Positions 1 through 6,592 of a stretch of 18,687 bases of DNA are shown here, one piece after another. The stretch is from DASZTU01 sp035547675. Its GTDB lineage: Bacteria; Pseudomonadota; Alphaproteobacteria; Rhizobiales; Devosiaceae. The stretch is taken from positions 1 to 18,687 of the forward strand of contig DASZUI010000129.1 in the NCBI GenBank assembly GCA_035547675.1, in the 5' to 3' direction. Numbering within the stretch: position 1 is the first letter of the stretch; every line of letters begins with the position of its first letter. The notes under the pieces are model-generated. The model ran no database searches. It was not told where the DNA came from and was given only the letters and a program-made list of their open reading frames with translations. A program made the translations under genes and the position numbers.

Positions 1-105
1 GGCGCTTCGCGCCGACCTCTCCCCCGGGGGCGAGGTGATGAAGGGCGAGGCCGTGCCACAGTTCACCTCTCCCTGGGGGGAGAGGTCGGATTGCGCCAGC
101 AATCC
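1..105. repeat. Palindromic intergenic repeat, probably cut by the window edge
   Basis: Positions 12-38 and 63-89 are imperfect inverted copies of each other (CCGACCTCTCCC... against ...GGGAGAGGTCGG), with outer GGCGC/GCGCC at 1-5 and 93-97. A second small hairpin follows at 88-105, with stem GGATTGC/GCAATCC and loop GCCA. This looks like the dispersed CTCTCCC/GGGAGAGG palindromes common between genes in Hyphomicrobiales genomes. It lies directly downstream of the rlmN stop and may also end or stabilise that transcript. No open frame is expected here. Confidence 0.7.
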
Positions 106-131
106 GGGTGAGGGGGCCTTCAGCCCAGCCG

Positions 132-1334
132 CTACCCCGCCAGCAGGGCCTCGCGCTCGGTCTTCTTCAGCCGCTCGGTTTCCGATTTGAGCTGGCCGCA
201 GGCGGCGAAGATGTCGCGGCCGCGGGGGGTGCGGACGGGGGAGGCGTAGCCGGCGCGGTTGACGATATCGGCGAAGCGCTCGATCCGCTCGGAGGAGGAG
301 CAGTCGTAATTGGTGCCCGGCCACGGATTGAACGGGATGAGGTTGATCTTGGCCGGGATGTGCTTCAAGAGCCGCACCAGCTCGCGCGCATCGGCATCGG
401 AATCATTGATGTCCTTGAGCATCACATATTCGAAGGTGATGCGCCTGGCGTTCGACAGGCCCGGATAATTGCGGCAGGCTTCGAGCAGTTCCTCGAGCGG
501 GTATTTCTTGTTGATCGGCACCAGCATGTCGCGCAGATCGTTGCGCACGGCGTGGAGCGAGATCGCGAGCATCACCCCGATCTCGCGGCCGGTCGGCTCG
601 ATAAAGGGCACGACGCCCGAGGTCGAGAGCGTGATGCGGCGCTTACTGAGCGAAATGCCGGCTTCGTCGGAGGCGATGAGGAGCGCCTTCTTGACGTTGT
701 CGTAATTATAGAGCGGCTCGCCCATGCCCATCATCACCACATTGGTGATGGCGCGGGTATCGCCCGACGGCACGAGGCCTCCGTCATCCGGCCGGGACCC
801 GCCCGGAAAGTCCCCGAGCCGTTCGCGCGCCATCAGGATCTGGCCGAGGATTTCGCCTGCCGTCAGATTGCGGACGAGGCGCTGCGTGCCGGTATGGCAG
901 AAGGAGCAGGTGAGCGTGCAGCCGACCTGGGAGGAGACGCAGAGCGTGCCGCGGTCTTCCTCGGGGATATAGACGGTTTCCACCTCGACCGACGGCAGGC
1001 GCGGATTTTCCGGGTCGCGGAAGCGGAACAGCCATTTGCGCGTGCCGTCGACCGAAACCTGCTCGGTGACGATTTCCGGCCGGGTGATCTCGAAGCGGTC
1101 GGCGAGGAGCTGGCGCACCGGCTTGCCGATATTGCTCATGCGCTCGAAATCGGTGGTGCCGTTCACATAGAGCCAGTTCCAGAGCTGGCTGGCGCGCATC
1201 CTGGCGTCCCGCTCGCCGATGCCGGCCTCGACCAGCGCCGCGGCCAGTTCACCGCGGTCGAGCCCGACCAGCGGCCGCTTGCCGGAGGTGGCGCGCGGGC
1301 TGGGCTGGGCGGAGAGATCGAGCGAAATGGTCAT
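132..1334 (-). CDS. rlmN: Dual-specificity 23S rRNA (A2503)/tRNA (A37) C2-methyltransferase RlmN
   Basis: This is a radical-SAM enzyme that methylates C2 of A2503 in 23S rRNA and of A37 in some tRNAs, acting in the cytoplasm. The 400-aa product has the full family layout. An N-terminal domain covers about 25-110. The 4Fe-4S cluster motif C139-x3-C143-x2-C146 sits in the sequence VGCTLTCSFCHTG. GMGEP is at 203-207, and the ribose-methyl shuttle cysteine C379 is in FAACGQLKSE near the C-terminus. C132 of TLCVSSQ is the other conserved cysteine. The length is usual for alphaproteobacteria. The ATG start at 1332-1334 has no strong Shine-Dalgarno sequence. It is divergent from the dehydratase gene, with about 186 nt between the two starts. 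A long plus-strand open frame lies over it but is antisense shadow. Confidence 0.97.
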   Translation of the reverse strand: MTISLDLSAQPSPRATSGKRPLVGLDRGELAAALVEAGIGERDARMRASQLWNWLYVNGTTDFERMSNIGKPVRQLLADRFEITRPEIVTEQVSVDGTRKWLFRFRDPENPRLPSVEVETVYIPEEDRGTLCVSSQVGCTLTCSFCHTGTQRLVRNLTAGEILGQILMARERLGDFPGGSRPDDGGLVPSGDTRAITNVVMMGMGEPLYNYDNVKKALLIASDEAGISLSKRRITLSTSGVVPFIEPTGREIGVMLAISLHAVRNDLRDMLVPINKKYPLEELLEACRNYPGLSNARRITFEYVMLKDINDSDADARELVRLLKHIPAKINLIPFNPWPGTNYDCSSSERIERFADIVNRAGYASPVRTPRGRDIFAACGQLKSETERLKKTEREALLAG

Positions 1335-1532
1335 GGCAGCGACTTTGGCGAAACCCGGTTCACCCGCCGCCGGGCGGGTGCGAAACTGATCGACGAAGAT
1401 GAGAGGCCCGTGCCTCTAGCACAAGAGGCGGCGGAATACAAAGTGCCGCGACAATCGGGGTCTTGGGTTCGCCGGGGCAAGGCTCTACAACGAAGGGCCA
1501 GAGGGCATACGGGGGAAGAGGTGACCGAAGCG

Positions 1533-2495
1533 ATGCTGCGCCGGCCGGATTATGCGGATGTCGAGGCCGCGGCTGCGCGTCTCGAGGGCGTGGCGCATGT
1601 GACCCCGGTGCTGACCTCGCGGACGGCCGATGCCTTGGCCGGTGCGCCGCTCTTCTTCAAGGCGGAGAATTTCCAGCGGGTGGGCGCCTTCAAATTCCGC
1701 GGTGCCTACAATGCCATTGCCGCATTGACGCCCGAGCAGCGTCGCGCCGGCGTCGTGGCTTATTCCTCGGGAAATCACGCGCAGGCCGTCGCCTGTGCGG
1801 GGCGCCTGCTCGGCGTCGCCACGACGATCATCATGCCGGAGGATGCGCCGGCGGTGAAGGTCGCGGCGACCGAGGGTTATGGCGGCATCGTCCGGCGGTA
1901 CAACCGCTATACCGAGGATCGCGAGGCGATCGGCCGGCAATTGGCCGAGGAGCGCGGGCTGACGCTCATTCCCCCCTATGACCATGCCGGGGTGATTGCC
2001 GGGCAGGGGACCGTTGCGCGCGAATTGCTCGCGGCGGTGCCCGATCTCGACCTGCTGCTGGTGCCGCTGGGCGGCGGCGGGCTGCTCGCCGGCTCGGCGA
2101 TCGCCGCCAAGCATCTGAGGCCATCGATCAGGGTGATCGGCGTCGAGCCCGAGGCCGGCAATGACGGGCAGCGCTCGTTCCGGGGCGGCGAGATCGTCAC
2201 CATTCCGGTGCCGGTTTCGATCGCCGACGGCGCGCTGACGACGCATCTGGGTTCTCACAATTTTCCGGTGATCCGGGAGCTGGTCGACGACATCGTCACC
2301 GTGCCGGACAGCGAGCTGGTCGCCGCGATGCGCTTCTTTTTCGAGCGGATGAAGATCGTGGTCGAGCCGACGGGATGTCTCGCCGCTGCGGCCGCGATGG
2401 GCGGCGCCGTACCGCTCGGCGGCCGGCGGACGGGCATCGTCCTCAGCGGCGGCAATGTCGATATCGGCCGCTTCGCCTCCCTGCTGGCGGGATGA
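1533..2495 (+). CDS. PLP-dependent threonine/serine dehydratase (fold type II; serine racemase-like)
   Basis: The 320-aa protein is a fold-type-II PLP enzyme that probably deaminates L-threonine or L-serine to the 2-oxo acid. Visible motifs are the PLP lysine K54 in GAFKFRGAYNA, the substrate loop SSGNHAQ (78-84), the glycine-rich phosphate loop GGGGLLAG (180-187) and C-terminal SGGN (305-308). E205, G209 and D211 line up with the divalent-metal site of serine racemase. It lacks the C-terminal ACT regulatory domain of biosynthetic IlvA, so it looks catabolic, or a serine racemase or hydroxyaspartate ammonia-lyase. I chose ATG 1533, which has a purine-rich GGGGAAGAGG about 11 nt upstream. GTG 1521 is in frame but sits inside that sequence. 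The open frame runs far upstream through rlmN antisense, which I discount. Its stop overlaps the next gene (ATGA). Confidence 0.88.
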   Translation: MLRRPDYADVEAAAARLEGVAHVTPVLTSRTADALAGAPLFFKAENFQRVGAFKFRGAYNAIAALTPEQRRAGVVAYSSGNHAQAVACAGRLLGVATTIIMPEDAPAVKVAATEGYGGIVRRYNRYTEDREAIGRQLAEERGLTLIPPYDHAGVIAGQGTVARELLAAVPDLDLLLVPLGGGGLLAGSAIAAKHLRPSIRVIGVEPEAGNDGQRSFRGGEIVTIPVPVSIADGALTTHLGSHNFPVIRELVDDIVTVPDSELVAAMRFFFERMKIVVEPTGCLAAAAAMGGAVPLGGRRTGIVLSGGNVDIGRFASLLAG

Positions 2496-2854
2496 GCATG
2501 CGCATCCCGCTCACCGCCGGTCTTCTCGCCGCGCCGCTTCTCGCCGCGCTCGCGGGACCGGCCGTCGCTGCCCCGGCCGACGGCTTCACCGAGGCCTGCC
2601 GGCTGGTCTATCCACAGGTGGGCAGCTCGAAGTCGATCATCTGGGCCGGCACCAATGGCAATCGCACGGTGGTATTGGGGCTCGACGGCGACCGGCTGGA
2701 ATGCGTATTCGCCGATGGCGGAACCGCGCCGACGCTGTCGTCGCTGCAGGTGGTGGGGCCGGCAGGCGGGGTCGCCGCCTATGCCGGCAGGCGGCTCGCC
2801 GAATGGAACAAGCTGATCGGGGAGCATTTCGGAACGGCGGCAACACAAAAATAG
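2492..2854 (+). CDS. Small secreted protein of unknown function
   Basis: This is a 120-aa protein whose family I do not recognise. The N-terminus is a classical Sec signal peptide: MSMR, then a hydrophobic Ala/Leu stretch to about residue 25, and a likely cleavage after AVA before APADG. The mature part is about 93 residues with two cysteines (in TEACRL and LECVF), which could form a periplasmic disulfide. It begins with ATG overlapping the dehydratase TGA (ATGA), so it is probably translationally coupled and co-transcribed. The last codons and the stop overlap the A-tract that, on the other strand, is the U-run of the terminator of the convergent PRC-barrel gene. An in-frame extension upstream to 2375 would lie inside the dehydratase and would remove the signal peptide, so I reject it. 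Confidence 0.75.
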   Translation: MSMRIPLTAGLLAAPLLAALAGPAVAAPADGFTEACRLVYPQVGSSKSIIWAGTNGNRTVVLGLDGDRLECVFADGGTAPTLSSLQVVGPAGGVAAYAGRRLAEWNKLIGEHFGTAATQK

Positions 2855-2885
2855 CGGCACGGCGGACCGCCATCCGCCATGCCGC
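2844..2885 (-). terminator. Intrinsic terminator of the PRC-barrel gene
   Basis: On the minus strand a stem GCGGCA-x-GGCGG/CCGCC-x-TGCCGC (plus-strand arms 2854-2865 and 2874-2885, loop 2866-2873) is followed by TATTTTTGTG. This is a textbook rho-independent terminator for the gene ending at 2906. The stop codon TAG (2852-2854) of the convergent plus-strand gene touches the stem. Confidence 0.8.
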
Positions 2886-2905
2886 GGGCGCAATGGCCAG
2901 CGCCG

Positions 2906-3208
2906 TCAGTGAAGATCCTTGTGCTCGGGCAGATCCTCGAGTTCCTTCTTGGTCCAGTGCGTGACGGCGTGGACGTCGCCCTTCTCGTCGCGCATGAAGT
3001 CGAGCTGGCTGGCCGGCACGGAAACCGGCTTGCTGCCCATGCCAAGAAATCCGCCGACATCGACGACGATCTGGCTTGCCGCGCCTATGCCGTGGACATG
3101 CGAGACGGTGCCTACCTTGTGGTCCTCGGCATCGTAGATCGTCGCCCCCTCCAACATGGCGGGCGTGAGATCGGCCTCGTTCAGGTGCACATGATTGCTA
3201 TGGTCCAT
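2906..3208 (-). CDS. PRC-barrel domain protein, putative stress-induced
   Basis: The 100-aa protein is built almost wholly of one PRC-barrel domain, about residues 14-75. This is the small beta-barrel fold found in photosynthetic reaction centre subunit H and in RimM. The core reads LEGATIYDAEDHKVGTVSHV and then a turn to VSVPASQLDF. A charged tail (KKELEDLPEHKD) follows. No signal peptide is seen, so it is cytoplasmic, and its biochemical role is unknown. The start is ATG at 3206-3208, with a strong AGGAGG on the minus strand a few bases upstream. A longer TTG-started frame to 3337 would run through the promoter and is rejected. Upstream lies a GGAAC-N17-GGTT element typical of alphaproteobacterial general stress response promoters. 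Downstream is a good intrinsic terminator, so the gene is probably a single-gene unit. Confidence 0.88.
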   Translation of the reverse strand: MDHSNHVHLNEADLTPAMLEGATIYDAEDHKVGTVSHVHGIGAASQIVVDVGGFLGMGSKPVSVPASQLDFMRDEKGDVHAVTHWTKKELEDLPEHKDLH

Positions 3209-3238
3209 GGTGGCCTCCTTTGCATCGCTGTGAGAGTG

Positions 3239-3264
3239 AACCCGCGCCCGGCGGCTTCGGTTCC
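3239..3264 (-). promoter_or_regulatory. Putative EcfG/RpoE2-type general stress promoter of the PRC-barrel gene
   Basis: Read on the minus strand, GGAAC (plus GTTCC at 3260-3264) is followed by 17 nt and GGTT (plus AACC at 3239-3242). This fits the EcfG/RpoE2 consensus of GGAAC, 18-19 nt, then TT. The predicted start near 3232 leaves a 5' leader of about 24 nt holding the AGGAGG of the PRC gene, which is a natural arrangement. The assignment rests on sequence pattern only. Confidence 0.6.
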
Positions 3265-3501
3265 CGGGCCGCGGGCGGGCCACCCCAGCGAGCTCATCAC
3301 GGCTGCACGTCCCATTGCCGCCCAGCTTCTGCCGCAAGCGCAGGGGATAGAAGGGAAGGGCGAGGCTCGAGTTGCGGCCGGCTGCTTCCGGTTCAGGGGG
3401 CGGAAGGACTTACTTAACCAAGCTTGTTCATCATCCCTTCTGCGACGCCGCACGGCAAGCCGGCGCGGGCGGTCGGCGGTTGTCGAGTACGATTGAGTAG
3501 C

Positions 3502-4599
3502 ATGGCGCTTGCAAGTGATATGGCGTGGGAAGGGTTTTCCACGCGGGAAGCCGCCTCGCCGTCCATCGGGACGCGCCAGGCCCTGTTCTGGAGCGTAGCG
3601 GCCGGTGCGGTGCTGGTGTTCGGCGCCCTGGCGGCGCCGGCGATCCTCAGCCGGATGCACGCCTCGCTGCCACAGCGCGCGACCGTGTCCGCCCCGGCGC
3701 CGCGCGCGCCCACAGGCCCTGCTTCGGCGTCCCGGTCGTCGTTCGAGCAGGACGCCGAAAGCTTCCTGAGCGAGTCGCTGGCGCTCGAGGCGGGGTGCGA
3801 CGCCGGGTGCAGCCGGCTCGCCTCCGTGGCGGCGGATGCCGCGAAATTCGTCCGTCTGGGCATCGGACAGCCATCGACGGCGCTGACCCTAGGCCGGAGC
3901 TTCGGGCCGTCGGCCGGCGGCAAGCCGGCAGCAGCGCCGGCGCCGCCCGCCAGCCCCGCTGCCCCGGCGCCTGCCACGCCGGTTCGTCTCGTCACCGCCC
4001 CGGTCGTCGTGCCGCTGGCGCCTTTGCCCGCAACGGAACTCGCGTCGATTCCCGCGCCTGTTCCCGCGCCCATTCCGGCGCCGCGCCTCGACCGGCCGGC
4101 GGCCGAAACGCCCTCTTCACAGCAGGCTTCCATCCCGCCGGTCCCGGCTGTGCCGGCTGCTCCGGCGGCGCCGGCCGTCGGGCGGAACGACGGCGTTGCC
4201 GTTTACGACATCAGCGCCGCCGTGGTCTACATGCCGGACGGCCAGCGCCTCGAGGCGCATTCGGGGCTGGGCTCGATGGTTGACGATCCGCGCTATGTCG
4301 ACAGGCGAGATGTCGGCCCGACGCCGCCGAACACCTATAATCTCGTCATGCGCAAAGGCCGGTTCCACGGGGTGGACGCGGTTCGCCTCATTCCGGCCGA
4401 CGGCAACAACAAATATGGCCGCATCGGCCTGTTGGCTCACCCCTATATGCTGCGCGGCCGGCCCGGCGAGTCGAATGGCTGCGTGGTCTTCAAGGACTAC
4501 AACCGCTTCCTCGACGCCTTCATGCGCGGCAAGGTCAAGCGAATGGTGGTGGTGGCGAGCCTCAAGGGCTCTCCCCAGCGCGTCGCCGCGGCGACCTAG
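3502..4599 (+). CDS. Membrane-anchored DUF2778 (Tlde1-like, L,D-transpeptidase-fold) protein
   Basis: The 365-aa protein has a short cytoplasmic N-terminus and one membrane helix at about 27-49. A periplasmic part with a very Pro/Ala-rich linker (about 135-227) follows. The C-terminal domain (about 228-355) matches DUF2778/Tlde1, a family related to YkuD L,D-transpeptidases. The likely catalytic pair is H313 in LLAHPYM and C327 in SNGCVVF, both present. Tlde1 of Salmonella is a type VI effector that cuts or exchanges peptidoglycan stem peptides. In Hyphomicrobiales the domain is common in anchored housekeeping proteins, and with no immunity gene or secretion genes nearby I infer a cell-wall remodelling role. 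The linker would let the domain reach peptidoglycan. ATG 3502 is preferred. ATG 3520 is possible, and neither has a strong Shine-Dalgarno sequence. Confidence 0.8.
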   Translation: MALASDMAWEGFSTREAASPSIGTRQALFWSVAAGAVLVFGALAAPAILSRMHASLPQRATVSAPAPRAPTGPASASRSSFEQDAESFLSESLALEAGCDAGCSRLASVAADAAKFVRLGIGQPSTALTLGRSFGPSAGGKPAAAPAPPASPAAPAPATPVRLVTAPVVVPLAPLPATELASIPAPVPAPIPAPRLDRPAAETPSSQQASIPPVPAVPAAPAAPAVGRNDGVAVYDISAAVVYMPDGQRLEAHSGLGSMVDDPRYVDRRDVGPTPPNTYNLVMRKGRFHGVDAVRLIPADGNNKYGRIGLLAHPYMLRGRPGESNGCVVFKDYNRFLDAFMRGKVKRMVVVASLKGSPQRVAAAT

Positions 4600-4634
4600 G
4601 CCGTACGGCAGCGCCGAAAGGGCGGGGGATTAGG

Positions 4635-4724
4635 TGGCGGAGAGGGAGGGATTCGAACCCCCGGTGGAGTCACCCCCACGCCGCATTTCGAGTGCGGTGC
4701 ATTCGACCACTCTGCCACCTCTCC
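4635..4724 (-). tRNA. tRNA-Ser (anticodon CGA)
   Basis: Read on the minus strand, the 90-nt class II tRNA has a 7-bp acceptor stem (GGAGAGG/CCTCTCC), discriminator G and an encoded CCA (plus TGG at 4635-4637). The D-arm contains TGGCAGAGTGGTCGAATGC. The anticodon stem CCGCA/TGCGG has loop CTCGAAA (CGA, plus TCG at 4688-4690). A long variable arm and the TTCGAATCC T-loop follow. The long variable arm and anticodon identify serine. It reads UCG codons. Confidence 0.97.
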
Positions 4725-4767
4725 GCGAGGCGATGCCGGGCGCGCGGGCCCGGCCGGTCGGGCGAGG

Positions 4768-4796
4768 CTTATGGCACAGCGCTTTTGCCCCTGCAA
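4768..4796 (-). promoter_or_regulatory. Sigma-70-type promoter of tRNA-Ser
   Basis: On the minus strand TTGCAG (plus 4791-4796) is followed by exactly 17 nt and CATAAG (plus 4768-4773). The predicted start near 4761 lies about 37 nt before the tRNA 5' end. The same CATAAG -10 box with 17-nt spacing occurs before rplU in this window. Confidence 0.6.
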
Positions 4797-4846
4797 CAGT
4801 TTGGCGCAAGGCGCTAGACTGCCGGTGATCGATGCCGAGGCTGCCG

Positions 4847-5257
4847 ATGCCCCGTTTTCTGTTTGCCTATGGCACGCTGCGCGATGCCGACGTGCTGGCG
4901 CTGGCGCTTGGGCGGCCCGCGGGGGCGCTGCTGCTGCGCGCGGCCTTTGCGCCGGGCTGCGAGGTTGTGGGGCTGCCGGGCCGGAGCTATCCGGCGATTC
5001 GCCGCCGATCCGGGGGGCGGGCCGAGGGCGTGCTGATCGAGGGGCTCGGCGCGGCGGATTTCGTGGCGCTGGACGGGTTCGAGGGAAGCGAATATCTCCG
5101 TGGCCCGATTGACCTCATCGTGAATGGCCTGCCTCGCGCGGCTGATGTCTATTGGCCCGCGGTCGAGATCGGGGAGGGGTCACCCTGGCGATTCGAGGAA
5201 TGGACCGATCGGCACAAGGCGGGCTTTCTTTCCTCGGAAGCCGGTAATATCGCCTGA
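4847..5257 (+). CDS. Gamma-glutamylcyclotransferase-like (AIG2/GGCT fold) protein
   Basis: The 136-aa protein shows the GGCT/AIG2 fold. It has the N-terminal substrate loop FAYGTLR (6-12) and the LDGFEGSEY segment holding the family's catalytic glutamate E79. It ends with a short C-terminal strand region (VYWPA). Relatives release 5-oxoproline from gamma-glutamyl amino acids or peptides, but many bacterial members have no proven substrate, so only the fold is secure. I chose ATG 4847 because GAGG lies six bases upstream and YGTLR then falls at the usual distance from the N-terminus. ATG 4832 in the same frame would add five residues. It lies between the divergent tRNA-Ser promoter and the MBL-fold gene and may be monocistronic. 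No signal peptide is present. Confidence 0.82.
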   Translation: MPRFLFAYGTLRDADVLALALGRPAGALLLRAAFAPGCEVVGLPGRSYPAIRRRSGGRAEGVLIEGLGAADFVALDGFEGSEYLRGPIDLIVNGLPRAADVYWPAVEIGEGSPWRFEEWTDRHKAGFLSSEAGNIA

Positions 5258-5365
5258 GCCGCCGCGTCGCCCGGCCCGGGCGGGCGGCCGGCATGTCGGT
5301 CCGGAATTGCCACGGCAAAGCCCGGTTTGCCGCTAAGCTCGCCAGAACAGACAGAGGAGATACCC

Positions 5366-6148
5366 ATGCCGCAGCGCCGAACCGTCCTTGCCGGCATCGC
5401 CGGCCTTGCCGCCGCCGGCCTGATACCCAAGCTCGCCCTGGCGCAGGCCTCCGGCACGCCCGTGCAGCCCGACACGCTGACCACCGACAGCGGCGACCTC
5501 ATCATCCAGCCGGTCAATCATGCCTCGCTGATCCTGAGCTTCGAATCGGACATCATCTATTTCGATCCGGTGGGCGGCGGGGCGCGCTACGTGCCCTTCA
5601 ACAAGCCGACCGCCATCGTCATCACGCATGAGCATCCGGACCATTTCGATGTCGCCACGCTCCAGGCGATCGCCCCGAGCGCCAAGGTGATCATGGCGCC
5701 GCAGGCGGTGATCGACGGGCTGCCGGACGATCTCAAGGCCAAGGCCAAGCTGATGAAGAACGGCGACAAGGGCGACATAGACGGCCTGCCGATCCAGGCG
5801 GTGCCGGCCTACAACACGACGCCCGACCGGCTCAAATACCACCCCAAGGGGGTGGGCAATGGCTACATCATCACCATTGGCGGGGCGCAGATTTACGTCG
5901 CCGGCGACACCGAGGACACGCCCGAGATGCGGGCGCTCAAGAACATCGCGATCGCCTTCCTGCCGATGAACCTGCCCTATACCATGACCGGCGAGCAGGC
6001 GGCCTCGGCCTGCGCGGCCTTCAAGCCGCTGCTGGTCTATCCCTATCATTACGGCAAGGGCGGGCAGGAGCCGGCCAAGTTCGCCGCGGCGATGCACAGC
6101 GTCCAGGGCGTGCAGGTGCGCCAGCGCGACTGGTACGCCTACGGCTAG
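5366..6148 (+). CDS. Tat-exported metallo-beta-lactamase-fold hydrolase (UlaG-like)
   Basis: The 260-aa protein starts with a probable twin-arginine signal (MPQRRTVLAG, then a hydrophobic Ala/Leu stretch, cleavage near ALAQA). This suggests export in folded, metal-loaded form. The mature part is a metallo-beta-lactamase fold. It contains NHAS (51-54), the metal motif THEHPDHFD with H88, H90, D92 and H93, the bridging aspartate D181 in VAGDTED, and H228 in YPYHYG. These match the UlaG/YycJ-like branch, whose members hydrolyse diverse phospho- or ester substrates. The real substrate cannot be read from sequence. The ATG at 5366 has AGAGGAGA a few bases upstream, and a longer frame to 5327 lacks this and would bury the signal. 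The stop codon TAG abuts the large palindromic element at 6147-6380. Confidence 0.88.
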   Translation: MPQRRTVLAGIAGLAAAGLIPKLALAQASGTPVQPDTLTTDSGDLIIQPVNHASLILSFESDIIYFDPVGGGARYVPFNKPTAIVITHEHPDHFDVATLQAIAPSAKVIMAPQAVIDGLPDDLKAKAKLMKNGDKGDIDGLPIQAVPAYNTTPDRLKYHPKGVGNGYIITIGGAQIYVAGDTEDTPEMRALKNIAIAFLPMNLPYTMTGEQAASACAAFKPLLVYPYHYGKGGQEPAKFAAAMHSVQGVQVRQRDWYAYG

Positions 6149-6380
6149 CAGGCGTTCGCCTGCACTGGCCTGTCGGGGTGGCCAGGTAGGGAGCGCGCTG
6201 CCCATCCTTCGACAAGCTCAGGATGAGGTAGTGGAACTTTATGAGGTTGGGGAATTGGGTGCTCCAATATCACGGCCTCATCCCGAGCGACATCACGACC
6301 TCATGGTGAGCCTGTCGAACCATGGGCAGCGCGCGCTCTACCTGGCTGCGTCGAAAGGCCAGTCCAGGCGGATGCCTGGT
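6147..6380. repeat. 234-bp imperfect palindrome of clustered hairpins (BIME/MITE-like)
   Basis: The left arm 6147-6229 and right arm 6298-6380 are inverted copies matching at 67 of 83 positions by my hand alignment. Each arm holds up to three small hairpins: CAGGC/GCCTG, CTGGC(C)/(G)GCCAG, and CATCC/GGATG on the left against CATGG/CCATG on the right. In the last of these both sides of the stem change together. The centre (6230-6297) has an apical ATTGG/CCAAT stem at 6254-6268. The element starts at the stop codon of the MBL gene and ends at the first base of the rplU -35 box. No transposase or clear target duplication is seen. The segments CTTCGACAAGCTCAGGATGAG and TTCGACAGGCTCACCATGAG resemble dispersed bacterial intergenic repeats. 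Confidence 0.75.
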
Positions 6381-6408
6381 TGACTCGGGGGTCGTTTTTC
6401 AGCATAAG
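6380..6408 (+). promoter_or_regulatory. Sigma-70-type promoter of rplU-rpmA
   Basis: TTGACT (6380-6385), a 17-nt spacer and CATAAG (6403-6408) give a good housekeeping promoter with a predicted start near 6415. The 5' leader to the rplU ATG would be about 178 nt, long for a ribosomal protein gene, and it contains the hairpin at 6420-6443. Apart from that hairpin I see no further conserved element in the leader. Confidence 0.65.
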
Positions 6409-6419
6409 GCGCGGCGAGT

Positions 6420-6454
6420 GCGCGCCGGTCCTGCCGGACGCGCCTTCTTTGTTT
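6420..6454 (+). promoter_or_regulatory. Terminator-like hairpin at the 5' end of the rplU leader
   Basis: GCGCG-CCGG pairs with CCGG-(bulged A)-CGCGC (6420-6428 with 6434-6443, loop TCCTG). It is followed by CTTCTTTGTTT. The position, some five bases after the predicted transcription start, suggests a 5'-protecting hairpin or an attenuator for the ribosomal protein operon. No known L21 leader RNA could be matched by eye. Confidence 0.45.
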
Positions 6455-6592
6455 GAAACCGCTGCTCGAGGCTCCGGGGCGCATGCCCGCTCGAAGTCCG
6501 CGCCGTCCGTCTGGCTTCCGCCACACGGGACGGAGCGGCGCCGCAGGGCGCGAATGAAAGGCCGGTTGCCGATGGGCGGCCGGGAACGGGAT

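Noticed and set aside
1335..1520. Promoter pair in the rlmN/dehydratase divergent gap
   Set aside because: The best minus-strand candidate (TTGTAT-N17-TAGAGG) is too weak at the -10 to report, and I found no convincing plus-strand one.
108..1532. Long plus-strand open frame running antisense through rlmN into the dehydratase
   Set aside because: It is the mirror of the rlmN coding frame in GC-rich DNA. The peptide is Arg/Glu/Gly/His-rich without family motifs, while rlmN on the other strand is unmistakable.
3502..4599. Type VI secretion effector (Tlde1) with immunity partner
   Set aside because: The neighbours are a PRC-barrel gene and a tRNA. There is no Tldi-like gene and no type VI component, and the protein has a membrane anchor.
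5333..6205. 290-aa minus-strand frame opposite the MBL gene
   Set aside because: The plus-strand protein has complete metal motifs and a Tat signal, and the antisense peptide has none.
6147..6380. Insertion sequence remnant
   Set aside because: No transposase fragment and no clear target-site duplication are seen. I keep it as a repeat of unknown origin.
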